NCBI GenBank assembly: GCA_023807065.1
Contig: JAJJLU010000344.1
Coordinates: forward strand, 22,831-86,830
DNA from: Isotricha intestinalis
Taxonomy: Eukaryota; Ciliophora; Litostomatea; Vestibuliferida; Isotrichidae
Direction of reading: 5' to 3'
DNA: 64,000 bases
The notes beneath the pieces were generated by a model. That model did no database searches. It saw only the letters and a program-made list of their open reading frames with translations, and had not been told where the DNA came from. This document shows positions 38,072-47,609 of this stretch, piece after piece. A program made the position numbers and the translations under genes. Position 1 is the first letter of the stretch, and each line of letters begins with the position of its first letter.

Positions 38072-38848
38072 TTAATCTTGTATTTTTCTTTGAACATGTA
38101 AAGAAGCAACTCCCCAAGACATCATTCTTCTAATTCCTTTTTTAATTTCCCATTTTTTTTTATTTAAAAAAGGTAAAGTTTTAGTAGTAGTAACAACAAT
38201 ACAACCTTTTTTAACTTCTTTATTAATTTTTTTTGATAATTTTTCCATTAAATCTTCAGTAAAACAAGTACTATTTGCATAAATAAAAGAAGCTTTTGAT
38301 AAATCTTCTTCTAAAAAATCACCATGTTTAAATAAAATATTAGGTAAATGTTTTTCTTTATTATCATCAAAATAATAATCAGGGAAAAAATCTTTATTTT
38401 TTTTATCATTAATATATTTAGGTAATTCTTTCATGTATTTTTTTTGAATTTCTAATGAAGTTTTATAAATACTTTCTAAATATTCAATTCCAATATATTG
38501 TTGAAAAGAATGACATAAAGCTGCTCCAAAAACTCCTCTTCCAATTCCACTTCCTAAATCATAGAAAATTCCTTCTTCATTTATATCAAAAATATTTTTA
38601 GTATATTCAAATATATATGCTATTGCTTTAAAATTTATTTCTCCATATACGAAAGACATTGAATCTAAATTTTTTTTCATTCTTTCTTTCCCAGAATTTT
38701 TACCTGCTGTGTCTAATGTTGTTTCATTATAATATTTTGAAAATATATTTTCTAATGTTAAATATTTGTCATTTAATGAAGATGATATATGAAGTGGATA
38801 TTGTTCTTCTGGATCTGTTGGAGCAAAATATTCTTTTTTTTTTTCCAT
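38072..38848 (-). CDS. DOT1-like SAM-dependent methyltransferase
   Basis: 258 residues. The SAM-binding motif I is IFYDLGSGIGRGVFGAAL at about 92-109, with the acidic post-I end IGIEYLESIY. Ahead of it is MSFVYGEINFKAIAYIF, like the YGEI segment of DOT1. Then HGDFLEEDLSKASFIYANSTCF and ELKKGCIVVTTT-like strands follow. The fold fits DOT1-type protein-lysine methyltransferases, and the protein is reduced to little more than the catalytic core. A target of histone H3 Lys79 is possible but not shown; related protist enzymes with the same ANSTCF step are uncharacterised. Starts 384 bp from HTH copy 2, on the same strand. Confidence 0.65.
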   Translation of the reverse strand: MEKKKEYFAPTDPEEQYPLHISSSLNDKYLTLENIFSKYYNETTLDTAGKNSGKERMKKNLDSMSFVYGEINFKAIAYIFEYTKNIFDINEEGIFYDLGSGIGRGVFGAALCHSFQQYIGIEYLESIYKTSLEIQKKYMKELPKYINDKKNKDFFPDYYFDDNKEKHLPNILFKHGDFLEEDLSKASFIYANSTCFTEDLMEKLSKKINKEVKKGCIVVTTTKTLPFLNKKKWEIKKGIRRMMSWGVASLHVQRKIQD

Positions 38849-39227
38849 TTATTTTTTTTTAAATTATTTAAATCAATTTTTTATAATTTTTTTTAATTTC
38901 TCATTATTGGTAGCTATTATGTTATTTTTTTTTTCTTTATTTTTTGTCTCTTAATAAAATCTTTAATAAATATGAGTAGAATTAATTAGAAAATTTTAAT
39001 ATAACGTTGAAATGTATAAAAAAAAAATCTGTAAACAAAAAGATTTCCTTAATTGAAGTTATTTTTAAATATAAAAAAAAGTAAATATTGTAAAATCCTT
39101 TATATTTTGAAAAAAGTTTTAATTGATAAATGAAGTTATTAAAGCGAGATTAAATAATATTTTAAACTAAAAATATTGATTTCCAATTATTTCATAATTA
39201 AAAATACAATTTATCATGTAATAATAT
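38849..39227. other. Spacer between DOT1-like and HTH copy 2
   Basis: AT-rich, no frame or RNA recognised. I also looked here for a transposase DDE remnant downstream of HTH copy 2 and saw none. Confidence 0.4.
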
Positions 39228-39614
39228 TTAAGAATATTTATTTCTTTTTAAAAATCTATAGCACCAACTTCTTAAAGCTTTTTGTGTTTTTTTCTGCATT
39301 TCGGGTTCAATTCTGCATAATTCACTAATAATTAAATTTGCATCAACATTAATATTTTTTTTCATACAATCATCAATGAAATTTATTAAATATTTTTCAT
39401 ATATTAATGTCTTTGGCTTTGCTCCTCCTCCTGGAAGTCTAAATTTTTTTCCTTTATTTTCTATATTTTTTAATTGATTTCTTTGTTTAAACCATTCTCT
39501 TAAACTTTTCCTATCAATTCCAGTTAACTCTGAAACACTTTTTATCCCATTTTTTTCAGCAAATTCAATGCATCTTAATTTGTCTTCTATTGTATATTTT
39601 CTTATTTCTTTCAT
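39228..39614 (-). CDS. Psq/CENP-B-type double helix-turn-helix protein, copy 2
   Basis: 128 residues, same plan as copy 1: EIRKYTIEDKLRCIEFAEK and LTGIDRKSLREWFKQ in the first HTH, FRLPGGGAKPKT in the linker, then LRSWCYRFLKRNKYS at the end. The most variable part is the start of the second HTH (MKKNINVDANLIISELCRIE against IGIKVDTALIINELCRI). Both copies are on the minus strand, 5.4 kb apart, with three unrelated genes between. The conserved DNA-contacting parts and open frames in both argue for selection on DNA binding. No DDE domain. Confidence 0.8.
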   Translation of the reverse strand: MKEIRKYTIEDKLRCIEFAEKNGIKSVSELTGIDRKSLREWFKQRNQLKNIENKGKKFRLPGGGAKPKTLIYEKYLINFIDDCMKKNINVDANLIISELCRIEPEMQKKTQKALRSWCYRFLKRNKYS

Positions 39615-41419
39615 AAGATATTATATTTTTTATTTTTTTTATTTTTTGTTAATTATATATTAATTGATAAAAAATACCAGATAATGCCCCTTATCAATTT
39701 AATTTTTAAATTAATTTTTCAGAGATATTACTTTTTAATTTTTTGGAATTTTTTTTATTTTTTTTTTTTTGAAGATATAATCTTCAAAAAAATAAAGGGA
39801 ATTTTTTGAAAATTTATAAAATATATTTTAAAAAATATGATTTATATTGAGTTAAAATCAAGGAAAATTTAAAAAAACCGAAGAAAATATCAATAATTCG
39901 AAAAAATATAATCATTGAGAAGTCGTATTCTTTATCATAAATAAATACAATATTATAATCATTAAAAAAATTAATATTAATAATCTTAATATCAATATTA
40001 TCATTAATAATTCTTATAAGATATGAAATGATAATTCATTATGAACTATAATATAATTATAGAGTAACAAATATTTAATTAAAAATGTCTATTTTATCTA
40101 TTAATATCTTCCATAATCACTGCATTCTTTAGGGAAAAAAAAAGACATTATAATATATTAAACTCTTAACTTTTTAGAAATTATATTTTTTTTACCTTTT
40201 TTTATTTTCTTTTTTATTCCTTATTTTTAAGGAAAAGAAGTTATAGAAAAGAACATTGGTTTATCATTATATTATTAATACTTCCTTTCCTTGGAACAAT
40301 TACCTTTTACTTATTATTTTTTATAAAATCTGTTTAAATATAAATGCTTTTTATTATGATGAAAATTCTTTAATTATTTTTATGTGTTTTTTTTCTTTAT
40401 AAAATATTATTTTTTTAATTTAATTCCTCTTTATTTTATTTCATCATCATTGGATCATTTAATTTATCAGTTTTTATATTTTTTCTTATAGACTTATAAT
40501 AAAAATTATTTTTATTAGTTAATTATTTTAAGTCAATAATTAAAAATTTATATTTTCTATGTTATACATATATTTTTTTCATGTAAAAGAATAGTTCTAA
40601 TTTTCTTGTTGAAACAATATAAAACTACTTATTTATTATATTTCAACATAATCATATTTAGATTAAATGAATTTTATTATAGGCTTAGAATAAATGCATT
40701 ATAATGGAATTTTGGTTGCCGAATATTTAGAGTGAATAATAAAGATTTTAGTAGATAATAATATTTGGAAAATTTTATATAGTAATTGAATTGTAAATTT
40801 TATGGATATTATTAATAAAAATTTGAAAGGGTGAAATAATGAAGATATCTCCAATTAAGTTAATGATTGGTTAATATTGGTTGTGGCTATTATTATAATA
40901 TTAAAGAAAGTTATTATAATGAGAATGGCTTAGTTATTGATAAATATTCTTCAATTTTATGAATAATATAATTTATACTTTTATTTTTATATATTTTAAT
41001 TATTATCGTGAAATTGAAGACAGAGAATGTAATTTGTTATAATGCTATAAGAGAAAGTTTTATTGGTTTATGAAGAAATTGACTCCATTAGTATTGAAAT
41101 CTTAGAATTTATAAATTATAAATTTCTGAATCAGAATTTAAAAATAAATTAGAAGTTGAAAGAGAGAAAATACAATTTTACCTACTTATAAGGGAAGGAA
41201 AAGATTTTTAAATTGGCTTTTTTTTAAATTATATTTATTATTTTATCATATTAATTATATAATTTTTTTTCTTTTTTAATATTTAATAAATAATTTACTA
41301 TTTGAAAATAATTACTTTGAAGAGATAAACTTTATAATGAATAACCAATTAAATCTCTTAAATTAGTAGAATTTATATTGGATGATTTCTATATTTTATA
41401 TAGAATATTATTTAATCGA
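39615..41419. other. Gene-poor region with possible gene remnant at 40640-41220
   Basis: No open gene. Between 40640 and 41220 G and C are somewhat more frequent and short coding-like stretches occur (ILVDNNIWKILYSN, and in another frame NIGCGYYYNIKESYYNENGL). They are interrupted by TAA, TAG and TGA and change frame, as expected of an old pseudogene. A small GATAA-TGCCCC-TTATC hairpin sits at about 39681-39696, upstream of HTH copy 2. Confidence 0.35.
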
Positions 41420-42090
41420 TATGTCTTTTTAATTTATCTTTTTTATCATAATCTATTTGCTTAAATTTTAATATGAAATAAAAATCATCTTATTGATTTC
41501 AAAATATTTTTTTATCAATTCTTTAACTCTCTTTTTATTTAATTTTAAATCTTTTATTTCAAAAGATATTTTATTTTTGGTTTATAATCTAAAGTAAACT
41601 TATCCTTTTTTTGAATAAAATTAAAACAATTTCCTTCATTATATTTTTAACAATAATAAAATTATCTAATTGATATAATTATTTATATTTTTACAATTAA
41701 TTTTAATTCCTTCTATTATATTATCAATATAGTTGTATTTTTTAATAATTCCTTGAATCATCATTGATTTAAAATTATTTCAATTTCTTCTTGAAAAAAA
41801 TCTTTTATTTTATCTTTTAAATCCTTATGATTTAATGAAAATATTTAATACAAACCCATAAATTTTTGAACTTTACTTTTACTTTCTTTACTTAATTATT
41901 ACTAGAATTTCGAGAAAAAAAATTATTTTCTTCTTCAGAATTAGAAAAATTAAATAAATTTATTTTAGCTTTTCCTCTTTTACTAATATCAATAATATTC
42001 TTTTGATTTTTATATTTATTTTCATTGATTTCATTTAATTCATTTTTAGAACGTTCTCTTAATAATTAACTTTGATAATTTTAAGATTGT
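41420..42090 (-). pseudogene. Decayed gene of unknown family
   Basis: On the minus strand, 41892-42062 is open and reads RERSKNELNEINENKYKN, then IIDISKRGKAKINLFNFSNS and EEENNFFSRNSSNN before TAA. Downstream, segments NHKDLKDKIKDFFQEEIEII, then NIIEGIKINCKNINNYIN, then FEIKDLKLNKKRVKELIKKY are separated by stops and frame changes. The Glu/Asp/Gly/Arg content and internal consistency point to a lost gene, not to random AT-rich DNA. The parent family is not identified. Confidence 0.5.
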
Positions 42091-42189
42091 TTTCAGAAAT
42101 TAATTTATAATAAGAATTTTCAGAGCATGAAAAAAAATATTAAAATTATTTGAAATAAAATTTCTTTCTTTTTTTTGAATATTTTTTTA

Positions 42190-42535
42190 AAGTTTTCACC
42201 GCCTTTCGTTCAGAATAAAATCTCTTTTTAATTTCTTTTAATTTTTTCCTTATGTATTAATGGAAATTTTATTAATACTGTTTTACTTTTTGCATTTCTA
42301 CTAGAAAAATCCTCTATGAAACATAAATTTTAAGTAAAAAAAATCATTATCTAAATATCAAATATATATTCTATGGATTAATCAATTTCTAAATTTATCA
42401 ATAATATTGTATCCTCTTTTTCTCTTTTAATATTTTGAACGTTGAGTTATGAATCTTTTACAATAAGCCTAGATGGAATATGGTTAGTGCCTAATACTTC
42501 TTTAATTACTTTATCAAACATTGATAATAGTTAAT
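42190..42535 (-). pseudogene. Decayed LINE-type retrotransposon fragment, copy B
   Basis: Translated in the best minus frame, this reads AYCKRFIT, RKRGYNIIDKFRN, then LIHRIYI, YLDNDFFYLKFMFHRGFF with stops between. This matches position by position the open stretch of copy A just upstream (NKRYII, KEGYNNINDKCKNRL, DRIYSWYVDGDFLFFKFMCLRGSF). It is more decayed than copy A, with several stops and at least one frame shift. It is the C-terminal region after the reverse-transcriptase core. Confidence 0.55.
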
Positions 42536-42669
42536 AAAATATATATTTGTATTGTTTTTAATCTCAATAATCTATAAACTTTTTTACCCAAAAATCATTT
42601 GTTTGGTTAGTTAGTTTAGTCCTGCAAGCGGGCTCATATTTTATATTAATTGAATAAAAAAAGAATAAG
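42536..42669 (-). mobile_element. Possible 3' end of the LINE relic
   Basis: Between relic A and relic B lies an unusually GC-containing stretch, on the minus strand GAGCCCGCTTGCAGGAC at about 42619-42635 followed by ACTAAACTAACTAACCAAAC. Its position directly after the end of copy A suggests a 3' UTR or tail of the element. No conserved RNA fold could be assigned by eye. Confidence 0.3.
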
Positions 42670-43357
42670 AAGAAACTAAAACATCTTATTCATGTTTATA
42701 TTCCCTAAATATTTACAAGTATCATCTTATTCATCTTTCTTATTATATTCTCCGAATTAAATATATAATTCTCGAATAAATTTTTTAATTTCTCTAATTC
42801 CTTTAATATCCTTTTTCTTTTCCTCTTTCTTTCCTGAATAATCCTTTAAATACTAAAAATATTCAATACTTTATGATAAATTTAAATTTATTGTTTTCTT
42901 ATCTAATCCTTCTAATTCATTCTTTAATTTATCTCTCAATTCTTTCATTATCTCATATTCATTTATAACATGATAAATGTTATTATCTTCTTTCTTGTAT
43001 AATACACATTTCTTATATATGTCTTCTCTAAAACTTCCTCTAAGACACATAAATTTAAAAAATAAAAAATCACCATCAACATACCAACTATATATTCTAT
43101 CTTTTAATCTATTTTTACATTTATCATTTATATTATTGTATCCTTCTTTTTCTCCTAATTCTTTTAATTTTTTAATTATATATCTTTTATTAAAAGCACT
43201 AGAATGAATATCTAATTTTTAATTTTGTTTTTGAATATAATAATTTTATACTTTCTTTTATATCTTCTGAAATTATTTGTTCTTCTAATTTATTAAATAA
43301 TCTTTTATGTATTACTTTATCATAAGCATTTTTTAAATATATAAATACTAAAAATAT
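42670..43357 (-). pseudogene. Decayed, internally deleted LINE-type retrotransposon, copy A
   Basis: At 43211-43357 the minus strand reads FLVFIYLKNAYDKVIHKRLF, then NKLEEQIISEDIKESIKLLY and SKTKLKI. This is reverse-transcriptase motif A and its following helix; FxYLKNAYDKV replaces the usual FxDxxKAYDxV, so the catalytic Asp is Tyr. After a frame shift, 42871-43218 is open for 116 codons without an ATG at its start (HSSAFNKRYIIKKLKELGEK, then IYSWYVDGDFLFFKFMCLRG). It ends in a CVLYKKEDNNIYHVINEYEI segment like the CxxC..EdxxHvlxeC end of non-LTR elements. The YxDD core is missing. Stops interrupt the rest down to about 42680. Confidence 0.6.
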
Positions 43358-43391
43358 TTAGTGAAAAAAATTTTTTTTTAATTATTTTAGC

Positions 43392-43396
43392 AAAAA
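43392..43396 (-). terminator. RNA polymerase III terminator of tRNA-Tyr
   Basis: Five T on the transcribed (minus) strand directly after the discriminator base, the normal pol III stop. Confidence 0.7.
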
Positions 43397-43482
43397 TCCG
43401 AACACCCGGATTTGAACCAGGGACCCCTTGATATCTATGTAACCTCTACAGTCAAATGCTCTTCCAGCTGAGCTATGTTCGG
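43397..43482 (-). tRNA. tRNA-Tyr (anticodon GUA) with a 13-nt intron
   Basis: The cloverleaf is complete. The acceptor CCGAACA (43482-43476) pairs with TGTTCGG, with discriminator A at 43397. The D arm is GCTC/GAGC. The anticodon stem TTTGA/TCAAG encloses CTGTAG...A, giving anticodon GTA at 43449-43447. The T arm CCTGG-TTCAAAT-CCGGG is intact. Thirteen extra bases (about 43445-43433) sit after position 37, the standard place for a nuclear tRNA intron; eukaryotic tRNA-Tyr genes usually carry one. A73 is the eukaryotic Tyr discriminator. Intron edges may be off by one because flanking bases repeat. No CCA is encoded. Confidence 0.95.
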
Positions 43483-44843
43483 ATTATACTAATTCAATAA
43501 AAGTATAATATTTAATTAAGATTTAGAAAAATAAATAAGTTCAATAATATTATGATTTATATTATTATAATATAAGCAAAATTAATTCTATTATATAATC
43601 TTTTTAAATTAATTATTAAATTATTTATATTTAATATATAAAATTAAAAAGAATTAATGAGAAAAAAAGTTTTTATATTATTCATGTAGATGATAATTTT
43701 ATATTAATATTTTATCAAATACATTTGTTGATTCTCCAATATTTTTTTCCAATTTATGTGTTTTATTATATATTTTTATCCTAATTTTTTTAATTTATAT
43801 TTTAAATTAATTAATTTATCAATTTGATCACTTTTATTAGGATTAGTATATAATTTGCTTGTTAAAATATCAAATTTTTCATATAAATTGGTGTTATTAT
43901 TTAATCATTTATTCATTTTTTCTTTTTAATCTTCAATTGAAGATTACTTTTTATTATATATTTATATATTTATTCATATTTTTTAAAGCATGTTTCCTCT
44001 AAAAGTTCATTTTGAACAAAAAATATTTATTCTTCCTTAGACATTTTAATCTTTTTTTTTTATTTCTAATAATATATTATAACTACTATTATTAAGTTTA
44101 ATATTATTTTCTCAGAATATAGTTTTATGTTATTCATTTTTAAATTATTTGTTAATAGTTTTATGCTTTGTTCTCAAATGAAATCTTAAAAATTTTTGAA
44201 GGAATTTCACATTTAAAAAATATAAATAAAAGAAAGATAAAAAATATATTTTACTTTTATTAAAAGGGCATTTATAAGGAAAAACTTATTTTTTTATTTA
44301 TCTATAAAAAGGGAAAACATAATCAATTGAAGAAATTCAATATTCAAAAGAAAAACATAAATTATACACTGAATAAGATAAAAAATATTAATAATGATAA
44401 GATAAATAATTTATTAAATGATAATAAAATATAAAATGAATACAACAAATTTTTAAGAAAATGTAATATCTAAAATAATATTAGAATTAGTCACTCATAG
44501 AAACTGTTTTCTAAATCATATAATTCACTCAAAAAAAAAATGAATTAATATAAAAATATTAAGTTTTTAAATTATAGGTGAGAATTGAAAAAAATTATTT
44601 AAAAATAGTTAATAATATTAGTATTGGATAAAATTTATGACATTTTATCTTATTAATAAAATAAATCATTCTATTAATTAAATAATTTTTTTTTCAAAAA
44701 AAGATTGAAAATAAAAAAATAAAAAAATATTCATAAATGTAATAAAAATTAAAGATAAAATATTTAAGATTTATAATTATTTTTTTTTTTTATTTTTATT
44801 AATTAAAAAAATAAAAAAAGAATATTTACATAATTTTATAAAA
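43483..44843. other. Gene-poor spacer with traces of a decayed minus-strand gene
   Basis: On the minus strand about 43690-44050, segments such as LYEKFDILTSKLYTNPNKSD and QIDKLINLKYKLKKLG are open but are followed by TAA and frame shifts. This is likely another remnant, at low confidence. The last 400 bp before 44844 are nearly pure A/T with no feature. Confidence 0.35.
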
Positions 44844-45248
44844 ATGACTAACCAAGTATCATTAATTAATACTAGTTCAATTATCACAGATAAAAATATA
44901 GAAGATAATAAATTTGCAAAAATTAATAAATCAAATACATTAATTTTAAAATTAAAAGTAAAATCTCCTAAAAAAAATAGGAGATTTTTACATAGTTCAT
45001 CAATTGAAACGACTTATAAATCAAATGAAGATTCTCAAATTAGGAAAGATTTTTTTGGAGTTGAAATTTGTAAAAAAAATAAAGGTAAATTTAGAGTAAC
45101 ATTTGCAGATGAAGTTAATAATAATGATGATTGTTTGGTTGATATTATTCCAGTTGAAAATTATAAAATATATAATTATGATATTTATAAAAGAAAAAAT
45201 GATTCGAAAAAAGAAACAGTAATGTGTTCAGGATGTTTAATTCTATGA
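44844..45248 (+). CDS. Small conserved protein ending in a CaaX-type CLIL
   Basis: 134 residues. A Ser/Lys-rich N-terminus is followed by a conserved-looking core, QIRKDFFGVEICKKNKGKFR, then VTFADEVNN, then VDIIPVENYKIYN. The end is MCSGCLIL. The pattern RKDFxGxxI, VtFxDEV, VxxxxxYKxYN, Cys-rich end is one I recall in ciliate proteins of unknown role. Cys-Leu-Ile-Leu is a good geranylgeranylation CaaX (Leu in last place), so membrane attachment is likely. The stop is TGA, the only TGA stop recognised here, and the CaaX ending supports it as a true stop. Confidence 0.65.
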   Translation: MTNQVSLINTSSIITDKNIEDNKFAKINKSNTLILKLKVKSPKKNRRFLHSSSIETTYKSNEDSQIRKDFFGVEICKKNKGKFRVTFADEVNNNDDCLVDIIPVENYKIYNYDIYKRKNDSKKETVMCSGCLIL

Positions 45249-45562
45249 GATTTTAAAACTATATTATTTTTTATTGATATGTAAATATTCACCTTTGCTT
45301 TTTACAAATGATACAAAATCTATTATCAAAACACTTGTAAACCTGTACAGTTATTTTTTTTAATTATATTTTGATAGATTATAAATTGGAAATATATTGT
45401 TTACATAAAAAATTTTTTATAAGCCATTTTTAAATTTGTTGTTTACATTGCAAAATAAAATTATATATTTCTTTAATAATAAAAAACGAATATTAATTAT
45501 AAAAAATAAAACATTTCTTTATAATTAAAAAATTCTAAAACCTAAAAGAAAAAATTAAATAA
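45249..45562. other. Spacer before the NEK kinase gene
   Basis: 314 bp, AT-rich, no gene or RNA recognised; must hold the NEK promoter. Confidence 0.35.
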
Positions 45563-47302
45563 ATGGAAGGATTTCAAATATTAAAAAAACTAGGAGAAGG
45601 AGCATATTCCATAGTATTAAAAGTAAGAAGAAATTACGATAATAACATCTATGCTTTAAAAAAAGTAAAACTTCTCAAATTATCAGAAAAAGAAAAAAAC
45701 AATGCACTAAACGAAGTTCGTATATTAGCAAGTGTAAAAAGTTCCTTTGTAATAAGTTATAAAGAAGCATTTTTTGATGAAAAAGAATCATGTTTAGGAA
45801 TAGTAATGGAATATGCAGATAAAGGGGATTTATATCAAAAAATAACAGAATATAAAAAAACAGCAATGTTATTTGAAGAAAGTGATATATGGAGAATATT
45901 ACTTCAATTAATAAAAGGTTTAAAATCTTTACATGATTTAAAAATATTACATAGAGATTTAAAAAGCGCAAATGTATTTTTATTTTCAGATGGTAGTGTA
46001 AAATTAGGAGATTTAAATGTATCAAAAGTAGCAAAAAAAGGTTTAGGTTATACTCAAACTGGAACTCCATATTATGCAAGTCCTGAAGTATGGAAAGATC
46101 AACCATATAATAATAAAAGTGATATATGGAGTTTAGGTTGTGTTTTATATGAAATGATTACTCTTCATCCTCCTTTTAGAGCTGAAAATATGGAAGGTTT
46201 ATTTAATAAAGTGATTAAAGGAAGATATAAAAATATTCCTAATAGATATTCTTCTGATTTAAGTGAAATTGTTAGATTGTTAATTCAAGTTGATCCTGAT
46301 AAAAGACCTAGTTGTGATGAATTATTAAGAAATAATATTATTATGAAAAGAATTGAGTATTTTAAAAGTTTTTGTGGAGACGACGTTAATGAAGATCAAG
46401 CTCTTTTGAAAACTATTGTTATTCCTAAAAATTTAATTTTTCTTGGGAATAATTTACCTGAACCTAATTATATTAAAAAAAAATTTAATTCTTATACTAA
46501 TTTAAAAAATGCCAATAACGAAGAATTTAATGAAAAAGAAAAAGAAAAAAATAATACAAATAATAAAATTAATATAGGATTAATTAAGGATGAGATACCA
46601 GATAATATTTCTAATTGTGAGAATAATAAAAATGAAGATGAGAAAAAAGTAAATGAAAATAAAAAAGATGAGGAGAACAAAATAAATGAAGAAGAAGAAA
46701 AAATAAAAGAAGAAAAGGAAAAAAAAGTAAAAGAAGAAAGAGAAAAAAAAAGAAGAGAAGAAAAACAAAAAAAAGAACATGATATGAAAATAAGAGAAAA
46801 TGAATTACAATTAAAAAAGCAATTAGAAGATAAAGAAAAAGAAGCTTTAAAATATAATCAAGCAATTAAGAATATTCAAGAAGATTCAAAAAATACAAGT
46901 AAAGAAGTAACACAAAGAAGTCACAAAAATATATTAAATAATAAGCAATCACATAAAAAAATAATTTTACCAGAAATAAGAAATTCATATGATATTACTC
47001 CAATTAATTTAAATTATAATAATAATATTAGACCAATTTATGATGGTTATAATAGAAGTAAAAAATATAGAATATTATTAAGTAGCGAAGAGGAAGAAAT
47101 TAATAAATTATATAAAATTTATGCTCCTGTTTTAAAACCTCAAAACAAAATACCAAGATATATATATAATAATAATCTACAAATTAAACACGTTCCTAAA
47201 CCTTATAATTATTATAACAATATTAAAAAAAATAATGAAAGATATAATGGCGGAAGAAGATTAAATCCTATTGCAAGGAAATATTTTAATAATTTGTATT
47301 AA
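45563..47302 (+). CDS. NIMA-related Ser/Thr protein kinase (NEK)
   Basis: 579 residues. The kinase domain is residues 4-257: glycine loop LGEGAYSIV, YALKKVKL with Lys33, catalytic loop ILHRDLKSANVFL (about 128-140). The magnesium loop is DLNVSK in place of DFGxS, a variant I recall from NEK proteins of protists and algae. The activation segment TQTGTPYYASPEVW is typical of NEKs. Then KSDIWSLGCVLYEM and DPDKRPS complete the domain. A long Glu/Lys coiled coil (about 350-430) follows, usual for NEK dimerisation, then an Asn/Tyr-rich tail. NEKs act in mitosis, basal bodies and ciliary length control, consistent with NPHP4 in the same genome. Confidence 0.93.
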   Translation: MEGFQILKKLGEGAYSIVLKVRRNYDNNIYALKKVKLLKLSEKEKNNALNEVRILASVKSSFVISYKEAFFDEKESCLGIVMEYADKGDLYQKITEYKKTAMLFEESDIWRILLQLIKGLKSLHDLKILHRDLKSANVFLFSDGSVKLGDLNVSKVAKKGLGYTQTGTPYYASPEVWKDQPYNNKSDIWSLGCVLYEMITLHPPFRAENMEGLFNKVIKGRYKNIPNRYSSDLSEIVRLLIQVDPDKRPSCDELLRNNIIMKRIEYFKSFCGDDVNEDQALLKTIVIPKNLIFLGNNLPEPNYIKKKFNSYTNLKNANNEEFNEKEKEKNNTNNKINIGLIKDEIPDNISNCENNKNEDEKKVNENKKDEENKINEEEEKIKEEKEKKVKEEREKKRREEKQKKEHDMKIRENELQLKKQLEDKEKEALKYNQAIKNIQEDSKNTSKEVTQRSHKNILNNKQSHKKIILPEIRNSYDITPINLNYNNNIRPIYDGYNRSKKYRILLSSEEEEINKLYKIYAPVLKPQNKIPRYIYNNNLQIKHVPKPYNYYNNIKKNNERYNGGRRLNPIARKYFNNLY

Positions 47303-47609
47303 AGAGAATTTACCTATTTTTTTATTATTAAATATTAATTATTAATATTATTTATAAATCATTAAATTTTTTTATCAAAATTAGGTATTTCAATATTATA
47401 AATTTCGGCAAAAGCACGAATAAAAGGATCTTTTTTTATATTATAGTATAATCACATTAAATTTATCCTAACCTAAATTTAAAATCCTAAAAATGAAATA
47501 ATATTTAAGCTCATATTTTTTAAATAAAAAAGTAAAAAATTCTTATGGTGGGTAATATATTAAATACCACAGAGAAAAATTTTTAATAATATATTTTCCA
47601 AAATCTTAA
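47303..47609. other. Spacer with a small GTGGGTA...TACCAC hairpin near DNIR copy 2
   Basis: About 300 bp. At 47548-47570 the sequence GTGGGTA-ATATATTAAA-TACCAC can form a bulged 6-bp stem, ending about 40 bp before the ATG of the second DNIR gene. No other feature. Confidence 0.3.

Noticed and set aside
42977..43207. Plus-strand open frame of 76 codons
   Set aside because: It is the antisense shadow of the open stretch in the LINE relic, which carries the recognisable motifs on the minus strand.
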